DNA of 45,075 nucleotides from CAYJFQ01 sp964369955 (GTDB taxonomy: Bacteria > Bacillota_I > Bacilli_A > Erysipelotrichales > Erysipelotrichaceae): the NCBI GenBank assembly GCA_964369955.1, contig CAYJFQ010000011.1, positions 1 through 45,075 on the forward strand, read 5' to 3'. The notes below the pieces were generated by a model that saw only the letters and a program-made list of their open reading frames with translations, made no database searches and was not told the DNA's origin. The position numbers and the translations under genes are program-made. This document shows, piece by piece, positions 25,669-32,981 of the stretch. Within the stretch, counting starts at the first letter, position 1. Each line of letters starts with the position of its first letter.

Positions 25669-26910
25669 ATGGACAGAATCATTTTGCATTGTGACTTAAA
25701 TAGTTTCTACGCTAGTGTGGAAATGCTATACCACCCAGAAACAAGACATCTACCAATAGCAGTTGGTGGATCAGTTGAACAAAGACACGGAATAATTTTA
25801 ACTAAAAATGCATTAGCTAAAAAGTTTGGAGTAAAAACTGCAGAACCAATTTGGCAAGCCAAAAGTAAATGTCCTAACCTTATAGTTTATCCTCCTGATT
25901 TTAGCAAATATTTAAAATTCTCAAAACTTGTTAAGAATATCTTTCTTGATTACAGTGATAGAGTTGAATCTTTCGGAATCGATGAAGCTTGGATTGACAT
26001 TACTCATAGTTACCATTTATTTGGAACACCTTACCGTGTAGCTTATCTAATTAAAGAAAGAATTAAAAATGAATTAGGAATAACAGCTTCTGTTGGTATA
26101 AGTTATAATAAAGTATTCGCAAAACTAGCTTCTGATATTCAAAAGTATGACGCTATTACAATTATTAATCGTGAAAACAAAGAAAAAATCGTTGACCCTT
26201 TACCAACTAATGATCTTTTATTTGTTGGGAATTCAACTTTTGAGAAACTACAAGCTTTAAATATTCACACTATTGGTGATATTGCAAAAAGTGAAATTAG
26301 TTACTTAAAAAATGTTTTAGGCAAAACTGGAGAACTTATACATTATTATGCAAATGGTCATGACTTAAGTGAAGTTGCAAAATATGACCATAGTAGAGTT
26401 GCTAAATCAATTGGTAACTCAACTACTACTGTCACCGATATGTCAACATATCAAGATATATACTTAGTTCTAAGTATTCTTTCACAGAGTGTAGCCGCTA
26501 GATTAAAACAACAAGGATTGGCTGGTAAATGTATAAGTGTTGGATTAAGAACTAAGGAATTAAAAAGTTTTTCTCTGCAAACAACTTTAATTAATCCCAC
26601 TAATCTCTATCAAGAAATACTTAATGAAAGTATGGAACTTGTTAAAAAGAACTATTTTTTAGATATCCCTCTTCGCTCAATAGGAGTTAGTGTCAATAAA
26701 CTAATTAGCGAAGATAGTCATCAACAACTAGATTTATTTAGTAAGTTAGACAAAGAAAAAATAAGAGCTGTTGAAGATACTGTTGATAAGATTAGAGAAA
26801 GATTTGGCTACAACTCAATAAACTATGCCTTAACTAAATTAAATCCCGAATTAACAGAATTTAATCCTAAGGATGATCATGTAATCTTTCCGATTGGATG
26901 GAAAGCATGA
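25669..26910 (+). CDS. Y-family DNA polymerase (Pol IV/UmuC-like)
   Basis: A 413-residue translesion polymerase. The catalytic acids are in HCDLNSFYASVE (Asp9) and SFGIDEAWID (Asp105-Glu106), with palm, finger, thumb and little-finger regions of normal length. QLDLF at 353-357 is a sliding-clamp binding motif. GAGGAAATAT precedes the ATG. Control by the neighbouring LexA-like repressor makes it damage-inducible, as with UvrX/UmuC-type polymerases of Bacillota mobile elements; whether it is the housekeeping Pol IV or a UmuC type is not certain. The stop overlaps the next gene by ATGA. Confidence 0.95.
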   Translation: MDRIILHCDLNSFYASVEMLYHPETRHLPIAVGGSVEQRHGIILTKNALAKKFGVKTAEPIWQAKSKCPNLIVYPPDFSKYLKFSKLVKNIFLDYSDRVESFGIDEAWIDITHSYHLFGTPYRVAYLIKERIKNELGITASVGISYNKVFAKLASDIQKYDAITIINRENKEKIVDPLPTNDLLFVGNSTFEKLQALNIHTIGDIAKSEISYLKNVLGKTGELIHYYANGHDLSEVAKYDHSRVAKSIGNSTTTVTDMSTYQDIYLVLSILSQSVAARLKQQGLAGKCISVGLRTKELKSFSLQTTLINPTNLYQEILNESMELVKKNYFLDIPLRSIGVSVNKLISEDSHQQLDLFSKLDKEKIRAVEDTVDKIRERFGYNSINYALTKLNPELTEFNPKDDHVIFPIGWKA

Positions 26911-27131
26911 AGACATTTGTTGAAGTTCTTACAAAGTTTGATTTATTAGGGAGAATTATTCCTTTGACTATTATCTTTAATAATCAACATTTTGTGATTG
27001 ATAAAATTAAATATATCACACCAGCCGCTTCTTTAAAATCAGGAGGAATTGGTATTAGGTATACTTGTATGATCAAAGGGCAAGAAAGGTACTTATTTTT
27101 AGAAGATAACAAATGGTTTATTGACAAGTAG
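26907..27131 (+). CDS. Small protein co-translated with the Y-family polymerase
   Basis: A 74-residue protein rich in beta-type residues and aromatics (GGIGIRYTCMIKGQERYLF in the middle), probably a small barrel. The ATG at 26907 overlaps the polymerase stop (ATGA) and follows GGATGG; an alternative ATG at 26898 adds three residues. Small unnamed proteins are often found after umuC-like genes in Bacillota, so a role in translesion synthesis is plausible. No domain recognised. The promoter of the cobalamin riboswitch starts within its last codons. Confidence 0.7.
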   Translation: MKTFVEVLTKFDLLGRIIPLTIIFNNQHFVIDKIKYITPAASLKSGGIGIRYTCMIKGQERYLFLEDNKWFIDK

Positions 27132-27149
27132 AAGTATCTATATTAGGAT
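27121..27149 (+). promoter_or_regulatory. Promoter of the cobalamin riboswitch operon
   Basis: A perfect TTGACA (27121-27126) is 17 bp from TAGGAT (27144-27149). The -35 box encodes part of the last three codons of the preceding gene. Confidence 0.65.
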
Positions 27150-27159
27150 TACTACATAA

Positions 27160-27393
27160 ATGATTAATGGTGTGTGAATAACACTTAATAGGGAATTAGG
27201 TGAAAAACCTAAACTGTCCCAGCAACCGTGAAATGGACGATGTTGTAATATACCACTGTGAAAACGGGAAGGTGCAACAAAGGATGAAGTGAAGTCGGTA
27301 GACCTGCCTTAATCAATTAAAAACACTCCTGGGCAGAGTAATACTTTTTAAGTTAAAAGTGTAAACCTGCCTTTGTGTGCAGGTTTTTTTATA
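27160..27393 (+). promoter_or_regulatory. Cobalamin riboswitch
   Basis: The conserved core is clear: AGGGAATTAGGTGAAAAACC (27190-27209), GTCCCAGCAACCGTGAA (27216-27232), CGGGAAGGTGCAAC, and the B12 box AAGTCGGTAGACCTGCC (27292-27308). The expression platform ends in an intrinsic terminator (27363-27392). GGCAG at 27332-27336 can pair with CTGCC of the B12 box (27304-27308) or with CTGCC of the terminator (27367-27371), so it could act as the switching strand. Known switches of this class turn genes off when cobalamin is bound; the genes below are therefore uptake genes. Confidence 0.95.
27363..27392 (+). terminator. Riboswitch-controlled terminator
   Basis: AAACCTGC (27363-27370) pairs with GCAGGTTT (27379-27386), followed by further T residues. 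It lies before the first ribosome binding site of the operon. Confidence 0.9.
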
Positions 27394-27410
27394 TAGACTG
27401 GAGGAATTAG

Positions 27411-27452
27411 ATGAAAAAACGAGATTTTATTAGGCTAGAATATGACAATTAA
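27411..27452 (+). CDS. Possible 13-residue leader peptide before the ECF S component
   Basis: A strong GGAGG (27400-27404) is six bases from an ATG opening a 13-codon frame (MKKRDFIRLEYDN). Its stop overlaps the S-component start region by 11 bases. The S-component ATG itself has no good ribosome binding site. The arrangement suggests that ribosomes loaded on the leader re-initiate on the transporter gene. It could instead mark a frameshift joining both frames. Whether the peptide itself matters is unknown. Confidence 0.5.
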   Translation: MKKRDFIRLEYDN

Positions 27453-27948
27453 AAAGTTATCATTAAATGCAATACTAGCATCATTATTATTTGTGGTTTA
27501 TTTAACTTTTAGTCAAATTCTCTATTTAGAGTTTTTAACTTTTAGTATTATTCTAATCTCACTAAATGTTCCAAGAAAAGATGCGATCTTAATTGTTGTA
27601 ACATTTGTGATTTTAGTTTGGTTAGTTTATGGAATTAATCTTTGGAGCTTAATGTATTTAATTATTTATCCAGGATTTGCGTTTTTAATTTCTGTATCCA
27701 AAAAAATTATTAAAAAGAGTGAATACTACGTGGCTATAACTGGTTTTACCTTTGCGTTATTAGCAGGTAATTTGATTGATTTACCTTTCATTCTTTTCTC
27801 AAAGGAATTAACTTTGATTTATCTTGTACTAGGGTTTAAAACCACTCTTGTCCAAGCTGTTATTTGTTTTACAACCATTTTGATTATCTATCAAAAGTTT
27901 GAAAGTTTATTTATTTCATTACTAAAGAAAGGGAAAATATATGAATAA
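27442..27948 (+). CDS. ECF transporter substrate-binding (S) component, cobalamin-regulated
   Basis: A 168-residue membrane protein with five to six hydrophobic segments and the typical opening MTIKKLSLNAILASLLFVVY. S components bind one vitamin and share the EcfA-EcfA'-EcfT motor encoded elsewhere; none of those genes is in the window. The cobalamin riboswitch directly upstream makes cobalamin or a precursor the likely substrate. The 8 bp overlap with the DUF4430 gene couples the two. Substrate is inferred from regulation only. Confidence 0.8.
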   Translation: MTIKKLSLNAILASLLFVVYLTFSQILYLEFLTFSIILISLNVPRKDAILIVVTFVILVWLVYGINLWSLMYLIIYPGFAFLISVSKKIIKKSEYYVAITGFTFALLAGNLIDLPFILFSKELTLIYLVLGFKTTLVQAVICFTTILIIYQKFESLFISLLKKGKIYE

Positions 27949-28372
27949 AAAAATCGGAATTATTTTAGGAGTAGTCGCAACAGCGATTTTATTAGTATTA
28001 ACATTAGATAGTAATTTATTTCAAAAAGAAGTTGGAGAAAAAATCATTACTCTTAATATTAAAGATGATGTTAACAATGTCATAGTTCTAGAACTAGAAG
28101 AATTTGACACAGACACTTTAACATTAGGAGAGTTTTTTGATGAATATCAAGAAGAGTTAGCAGTTGTAACATCTACTGGTGAGTGGGGACGCTCTTTAGA
28201 TGAAATAAAAGGACTTAAAGGTGATATTTACAACCCTGCCGGACCATGGTTATTATATTCCTCAGATAACAATCAAGCTTGTATCGATGCAGGATATTGC
28301 CCCGGAATCGATAGTTTACCAATAGCTGATGGAGATATTTTTAATATCACATTAACTCCTGCGACAAATTAA
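27941..28372 (+). CDS. DUF4430 (transcobalamin-like) membrane-anchored protein
   Basis: A 143-residue protein with one N-terminal membrane segment at about 5-21 (IGIILGVVATAILLVLT) and an extracellular DUF4430 domain. Family marks seen are TLGEFFDEYQE near 65, WGRSLDEIKG near 85, GPWLLYSSDN near 102 and the end LPIADGDIFNITLTP. DUF4430 resembles the C-terminal cobalamin-contacting domain of transcobalamin and intrinsic factor. There is no lipobox, so the anchor is the signal segment. With the riboswitch and S component it is best read as a surface cobalamin capture protein; two Cys near 112-117 (CIDAGYC) may form a disulfide. Confidence 0.82.
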   Translation: MNKKIGIILGVVATAILLVLTLDSNLFQKEVGEKIITLNIKDDVNNVIVLELEEFDTDTLTLGEFFDEYQEELAVVTSTGEWGRSLDEIKGLKGDIYNPAGPWLLYSSDNNQACIDAGYCPGIDSLPIADGDIFNITLTPATN

Positions 28373-28392
28373 GTATTTAACATTATAAAAAC

Positions 28393-28421
28393 TTGACTTT
28401 TTAAAGGAATATCGTTAATAT
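28393..28421 (+). promoter_or_regulatory. Promoter of rpsD
   Basis: TTGACT (28393-28398) is 17 bp from TAATAT (28416-28421). No terminator is evident between the DUF4430 gene and this promoter, so some readthrough is possible. Confidence 0.6.
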
Positions 28422-28427
28422 TATTAA

Positions 28428-28593
28428 GCGTCAATATCGCAGCCGACAAAGTTGTTAATATTGCGTTTATGACATAAGTTAACTTATGGGTTGTCTAGTA
28501 GCTTGCTGCTAAAGTGAAGGCAATGAAAGAGCATAAACACATTTTAATAAATAATTTGTCCCTGTTATGTTAACACCATAAAGGAGGAAATAT
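28428..28593 (+). promoter_or_regulatory. Long rpsD leader, probable S4 autoregulatory RNA
   Basis: About 165 untranslated bases precede rpsD, with short self-complementary stretches such as ATAAGTTAACTTAT (28472-28485) and TAGCTTGCTGCTA (28499-28511). In Bacillota a structured rpsD leader is bound by S4 to repress its own translation. Position and length fit that; I cannot prove the fold by eye. GGAGG precedes the ATG at 28594. Confidence 0.5.
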
Positions 28594-29196
28594 ATGGCAC
28601 GCATCACTGGACCTGTATATAAAAAAGCTAGACGTTTAGGCTTTTCTATCTTAGAAACAGGTGAAGAATTACAAAAAAGAGCTTATGCTCCAGGTCAACA
28701 TGGACCAACTAGAAGAACTAAGTTATCAAACTACGGTTTACAATTACGTGAAAAACAAAGAATTCGTCATTTATACGGAGTTAATGAAAAACAATTCTCA
28801 AACACTTTCGTTAAAGCTTCTAAAATGCGCGGAGTAACTGGTCACAACTTATTGTTCTTATTAGAATCTCGTTTAGATAATCTTGTATATCGTATGGGAT
28901 TTGCTAGAACAAGAAGACAAGCAAGACAAATCGTTAATCATGGACATGTATTAGTTAATGGAAAAAAAGTTGATATTCCATCATTCAATGTTAAAGTTGG
29001 ATCAAAAATCGAATTCAAAGAAACTTCTCATAACTTAGACATCGTTAATGAAGCTATCGAAGTTACTATGCACACTCAACCATTTGTTAAAGTTGATACT
29101 AAAAACAAAAAAGGTGAATATGTAAGACTTCCAGAAAGATCTGAATTAAACCAAGAAGTTAATGAACTATTAGTAGTTGAGTTCTACAACAGATAA
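28594..29196 (+). CDS. rpsD: 30S ribosomal protein S4
   Basis: S4 nucleates 30S assembly on 16S rRNA. The 200 residues show the standard marks: MARITGPVYKKARRLGFS, YGLQLREKQRIRHLYGV, and the S4 RNA-binding domain with RLDNLVYRMGFARTRRQARQ near 99-118. It is a single-gene unit, as in Bacillus, with its own promoter and terminator. Codon use matches that of a highly expressed gene (many preferred A- or T-ending codons). Confidence 0.98.
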   Translation: MARITGPVYKKARRLGFSILETGEELQKRAYAPGQHGPTRRTKLSNYGLQLREKQRIRHLYGVNEKQFSNTFVKASKMRGVTGHNLLFLLESRLDNLVYRMGFARTRRQARQIVNHGHVLVNGKKVDIPSFNVKVGSKIEFKETSHNLDIVNEAIEVTMHTQPFVKVDTKNKKGEYVRLPERSELNQEVNELLVVEFYNR

Positions 29197-29205
29197 CAAT
29201 AAATT

Positions 29206-29236
29206 ACAGCAATACTTAAGTATTGCTGTTTTTTTA
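29206..29236 (+). terminator. Intrinsic terminator of rpsD
   Basis: ACAGCAATACTT (29206-29217) pairs with AAGTATTGCTGT (29218-29229); the central bases form the loop, and a run of T residues follows. Confidence 0.9.
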
Positions 29237-29270
29237 TTTTTATATTAATAGCGACAAAATTTCTACAATT

Positions 29271-29306
29271 AAAAAATGTAACTACTTCAACATAGCTACA
29301 TTTTTT
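29271..29306 (-). terminator. Terminator of the trmB-ybjQ operon
   Basis: AAAAAATGTA (29271-29280) pairs with TACATTTTTT (29297-29306), extended inward by CTA/TAG after a mismatch. A and T flanks make it usable from either strand; it lies just after the ybjQ stop. Confidence 0.75.
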
Positions 29307-29318
29307 AAAAATTATAAA

Positions 29319-29639
29319 CTATTTGCAAATTACTGCAGTACCTGAAACACTAACCATCAACATTCCATTGTCAGCGCCCAATACTTCATAATCAACATCA
29401 ACCGCCACAACAGCATTAGCTCCTAATGCAAGTGCTCTATCCTGTAATTCCTTGATTGCATTATTTCTAGCGCTAGTTAATTCTTCTTCATAACCTTGAC
29501 TGCGTCCACCAAAAACATTTCTTAAACCAGCCCCAATATCTTTAAACAAGTTAATTCCGGTAATCACTTCACCAAATACAAGTCCTTTATACTCAATAAT
29601 TTCTTTACCTTCAATACTGTTTGTTGTTGTAATAATCAT
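29319..29639 (-). CDS. YbjQ/UPF0145 family protein
   Basis: A 106-residue cytoplasmic protein of the YbjQ family, sometimes labelled heavy-metal binding without firm proof. Visible marks are EYKGLVFGEVITGINLFKDI near 16-35, YEEELTSARNNAIKELQDRA near 50-69 and ALGANAVVAVDVDYEV near 71-86. The fold is expected to form an oligomeric ring. It starts one base after the murC stop and ends the operon. Function unknown. Confidence 0.85.
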   Translation of the reverse strand: MIITTTNSIEGKEIIEYKGLVFGEVITGINLFKDIGAGLRNVFGGRSQGYEEELTSARNNAIKELQDRALALGANAVVAVDVDYEVLGADNGMLMVSVSGTAVICK

Positions 29640-29640
29640 A

Positions 29641-30951
29641 TTACCATTTCACCCTTTCTTTAACCATATCCGCAAAATCATAGATATCTTTAGAACTCAT
29701 AAAGACAAAGACAGCTGGAGCCAAACTGGCTAAATAATCAGCGTCCTTAGAAGTTTCATTAAAAACTCTACACTCACCAATTCTTTCGGTAAGATAGCTA
29801 ACACTTAATTCAGTCCCATCATCAAAATCATCAATACTAGTAAATTCACAAACTCCACTATAGTCAGCTTGACTTAAGACAGTTGTGAATTCATTGACAA
29901 AAGTTTTAACTCTTGAGGCACGATGTGGTTTGAAAATAGCCACAATCTTTTTATCAGGATAACGTGTTTTTGTAGCCTTTAAAGTTACATCAATCTCAGT
30001 AGGGTGATGAGCATAATCATCAATAAAAACACTATCGCCAACTTCACTTATCACATAACGACGCTTAGCACCCTTAAAATTAGAAAGCCCTAACTGCATC
30101 ATTTCACTGCTCATGCCTACAAGAAAACCAATACCAATACAAGCTAAACAATCTGCAACCATATGTTTACCAACAATAGGCAAATCAAAACTCCCAAATA
30201 ATTTAGAATCAATCATTACCTTAAATTCAGTGGAATTAGTTCTCTCCACAATTTCCACGGCCTGCACATCATTATTATCTTCAAAACCATAATAAAATAA
30301 TTTATCTTGATTAATCTTTAAACCCCTGATATCAGGATCATCACCAAAAGCAACAATCTTATTTTTAACATTAAGCGCAAATTCTTCATAAGCACTTTGA
30401 TAATCCTCAACACTTTTAAAATAATCAACATGGTCAATCTCTACATTAGTAATAATTGCATATTCTGGGAAATAACTTAAAAAATGTCTTCTAAATTCAC
30501 AAGATTCAACTACAAAACGTTGAGCATCTTTAGGTATATTACCACTGCCATCACCTATTAAAAATCCACACGGACCTTCAACATTAAACATGCTAGTCAA
30601 TAATGTTGAAGTAGTTGTTTTACCATGACTACCAGCTACTGAAAAACTTTGATAATTCTTCATTAATTCACCTAAAAACTCATTATAACGGTAAGTTTTA
30701 ACCGTCGGATTTTCTAAAGCCTTTTTTACCTCTGGAAAATCATCACCAAAAGCATTACCAATGATAACAGTCATATTATTTTTAATGTTATCCTCGTTAA
30801 AATCATACATTCTAATATTTCTTAAATCTAAAGGAACTTGAGTGAAGAAGTGTTTCTTAAGATCTGAACCTTCAACTTTATGACCTAAATCATGAAGAAT
30901 ACTCGCAAGAGAAGCCATGCCAGTCCCTTTAATTCCAATAAAATAATACAT
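29641..30951 (-). CDS. murC: UDP-N-acetylmuramate--L-alanine ligase
   Basis: MurC adds the first amino acid of the peptidoglycan stem. The 436 residues include the dinucleotide-type N-terminus FIGIKGTGMASLASILHDLG, the ATP loop GSHGKTTT near 107-114, NVEIDHVDYF near 164-173 and DDYAHHPTEI near 310-319. Family length. It shares one base with the preceding unknown gene. Its presence proves peptidoglycan synthesis, unlike Mollicutes. Confidence 0.97.
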   Translation of the reverse strand: MYYFIGIKGTGMASLASILHDLGHKVEGSDLKKHFFTQVPLDLRNIRMYDFNEDNIKNNMTVIIGNAFGDDFPEVKKALENPTVKTYRYNEFLGELMKNYQSFSVAGSHGKTTTSTLLTSMFNVEGPCGFLIGDGSGNIPKDAQRFVVESCEFRRHFLSYFPEYAIITNVEIDHVDYFKSVEDYQSAYEEFALNVKNKIVAFGDDPDIRGLKINQDKLFYYGFEDNNDVQAVEIVERTNSTEFKVMIDSKLFGSFDLPIVGKHMVADCLACIGIGFLVGMSSEMMQLGLSNFKGAKRRYVISEVGDSVFIDDYAHHPTEIDVTLKATKTRYPDKKIVAIFKPHRASRVKTFVNEFTTVLSQADYSGVCEFTSIDDFDDGTELSVSYLTERIGECRVFNETSKDADYLASLAPAVFVFMSSKDIYDFADMVKERVKW

Positions 30952-31742
30952 TAATCTTCGTAATCGAATAATCCTAATTTAACATAGGTTTCTTGTTCGC
31001 CAAAATCATCTTCAATTTTATTAAATTCTTGGGTTTGAAAACCATTGTCTAAATCCTCGAATAAAGAAACATCTTTTAGATTATTCTTCCTTTCTTCTTT
31101 AATTTTATTTCTTCTTGATAGAACATTTTTATGCTCAACAATTGGAACATCTACTAATTGCGGTTGAGAGTTGTCAACCTCTCTTACTATATCCTTAACA
31201 AATGTTTCAGTAGTTTTTCTCACATTCTCAACAACTGGTATATTTCCAAAAGGTCTATCTATTGGTGCTGAAATTGGTTCAGCAGATTTTACTTCTTCTA
31301 TAACTGCATCTTCTATTTTTTCAACTTTTTGAATTTTAGTTTTTTTCAAGTTATTCATCACTTCATCTTGGTCAATAAAAATTGGAGAAAACACTGTATT
31401 TAATAATCCATGTTTTTTAATTGGAGTAATTTTTTGTTGCTTGATAATCGGTTGTTCAGGAGGGTCACTAACCATTCCGTATATTGGCGAGATTACTCCT
31501 GTAAAACTTGAATCAAGTTTTACATTTTTTTCTTCTTTAGTGATAGTTATCTCTGATTGGTAATCTTCTTTTGCTTTAGGCCCAATCGTTTGAAAAATCC
31601 CACTTTCTTTAACTGTAGGAATTTCTACCTCTTGAATTTCTTTTACAACAATTTTTTGAGTGATAGGTTCTTCTTCAATTTCCTCTTCGATTTCATCGAA
31701 AAATATTGAACTTACCTTTTTGAATAAATTTTTGTCTCCCAT
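30951..31742 (-). CDS. Disordered, charged protein of unknown function upstream of murC
   Basis: A 263-residue protein without a recognised domain, signal peptide or membrane segment. It is rich in Glu, Lys, Ile, Val and Pro and looks largely unstructured. Two short hydrophobic islands repeat a pattern: FTGVISPIYGMV near 80-91 and LNTVFSPIFID near 114-124. The C-terminus ends in YVKLGLFDYED. The ATG follows GGGAG, and the gene overlaps ytpR by 31 bp. In Bacillus the slot between ytpR and murC holds sftA, a DNA translocase with a long disordered N-terminus; no motor domain is present here. Short linear motifs suggest a scaffold or septum-associated protein, but this is speculation. Confidence 0.75.
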   Translation of the reverse strand: MGDKNLFKKVSSIFFDEIEEEIEEEPITQKIVVKEIQEVEIPTVKESGIFQTIGPKAKEDYQSEITITKEEKNVKLDSSFTGVISPIYGMVSDPPEQPIIKQQKITPIKKHGLLNTVFSPIFIDQDEVMNNLKKTKIQKVEKIEDAVIEEVKSAEPISAPIDRPFGNIPVVENVRKTTETFVKDIVREVDNSQPQLVDVPIVEHKNVLSRRNKIKEERKNNLKDVSLFEDLDNGFQTQEFNKIEDDFGEQETYVKLGLFDYED

Positions 31743-32305
31743 TCTTTACTCCCTATTTCCGCATCTTTCATTAAAATCATTATATCACCAATATCTTCGT
31801 TCTTATTTAAAAGTGATTTTTTTGAGCCAAACATTCCCTCGGAAAGATGTCCATAAACTTTACCATGACTAACTAAGTCTCCATTAGCCATTACACTATT
31901 AGGTAGAGCGCACACTACCTTATCTCCTACATTCATGTTGGTCGCTTTAGTAACTATTTGAATTGTTTTATCAGAAATATCTACAGTACATAAAAACCCT
32001 TTTCCTTTAATGTCAGTTTTTTCAATAATCAATCCTACAACAGTTGGATTTTCAACATATTCAATTTTTTGATAATTATGACTTTTTAACACTTCATTAA
32101 TTAAATCTAAATTATCTTGGTTGAAGTAATTAAACCCATTATTTAATTCAGACATATTCAATAAGTTATATCCAACGATTTCACTTTGATGATAAAGCAC
32201 AACTAAATCACCTTTATTTACAAGAGAGGTCACATCTTTATCATTAATCTTTATCATCCATACTCCCTTAAAATTAGGGTTGTAAAATAATCTTTCTCTA
32301 GTCAT
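31712..32305 (-). CDS. ytpR: YtpR-like protein with tRNA-binding domain
   Basis: A 197-residue protein. The C-terminal half (about 95-180) is an EMAP/PheT-type OB fold: VVGLIIEKTDIKGKGFLCTV, VTKATNMNVGDKVVCALPNS and MANGDLVSHGKVYGHLSEGM. The N-terminal 80 residues form the domain seen in YtpR. Its role is not established; tRNA or RNA binding is inferred from the fold. It lies in the conserved trmB-ytpR-murC region and overlaps both neighbours. Confidence 0.88.
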   Translation of the reverse strand: MTRERLFYNPNFKGVWMIKINDKDVTSLVNKGDLVVLYHQSEIVGYNLLNMSELNNGFNYFNQDNLDLINEVLKSHNYQKIEYVENPTVVGLIIEKTDIKGKGFLCTVDISDKTIQIVTKATNMNVGDKVVCALPNSVMANGDLVSHGKVYGHLSEGMFGSKKSLLNKNEDIGDIMILMKDAEIGSKEWETKIYSKR

Positions 32306-32981
32306 TTTCTTCCTCTCCCAAGATTTTATCTAAAGGATTTTGCGGATTTAAAAGATCCGTTAAAAATCCTGAACTTGGTAAATCTTGTTGAAATATTTCG
32401 ATCTGTTGGATTGTTTCCTCAGAAATAACATCCTTGTTACTGAAATATTCAGCCATATACTGATGTTTAATATTAACAGTTTTAGAAATATCTAACATTG
32501 TACTCATTACCGGCTTTACCACTGTCTTATCTACGATGCATGAAAATGTTAAATAACGACTTGTCAATTCAAGATAAATATTATCACCATCTAACTCTAA
32601 AGCCTTTATGTCATAGTTAACTTCAAAGTTATTTTTATCTAAATATGATGAAGATAAAACAACAGTTGAATCTACATTCTCGATTTCCTCATCAGTAATA
32701 TAGTAACGATCTTTAATTACATTCGGGACATTAACAATCATCAATAGTTCAGTATTGTAGTATTCAAAGACACTATAAAGTTCATCGGAGATAATTCGAC
32801 CCACTCCAAATGGTAAATAGTAACTATAAGTTCCTTTATCCATATTGGAATATTCTGACACTATTGATGTTTTACCATATTCTGCAACCTCAGTAATAAC
32901 ACTTAGATAGTCTTCTTCACTTTGACAACCAACTAGAGTTAATGTGATTATCAAAATAATCAACACTTTCAATAATTTCAT
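32298..32981 (-). CDS. Lipoprotein of unknown function (YtpQ position)
   Basis: A 227-residue protein with a lipoprotein signal, MKLLKVLIILIITLTLVGC, so it should be anchored outside the membrane at Cys19. The ATG at 32981 overlaps the trmB stop (ATGA) and follows GGAAGG; an upstream ATG at 32996 has no site. The mature part (YGKTSIVSEYSNMDKGTYS, then YLPFGVGRII) resembles hypothetical lipoproteins of Bacillota, with a disordered end. In Bacillus this position holds ytpP-ytpQ. No function can be given. Confidence 0.8.
   Translation of the reverse strand: MKLLKVLIILIITLTLVGCQSEEDYLSVITEVAEYGKTSIVSEYSNMDKGTYSYYLPFGVGRIISDELYSVFEYYNTELLMIVNVPNVIKDRYYITDEEIENVDSTVVLSSSYLDKNNFEVNYDIKALELDGDNIYLELTSRYLTFSCIVDKTVVKPVMSTMLDISKTVNIKHQYMAEYFSNKDVISEETIQQIEIFQQDLPSSGFLTDLLNPQNPLDKILGEEEND

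Noticed and set aside
25576..25689. N-terminal extension of the LexA-like repressor
   Set aside because: The extension is made of the two operator repeats read as codons, and it overlaps the divergent polymerase gene.
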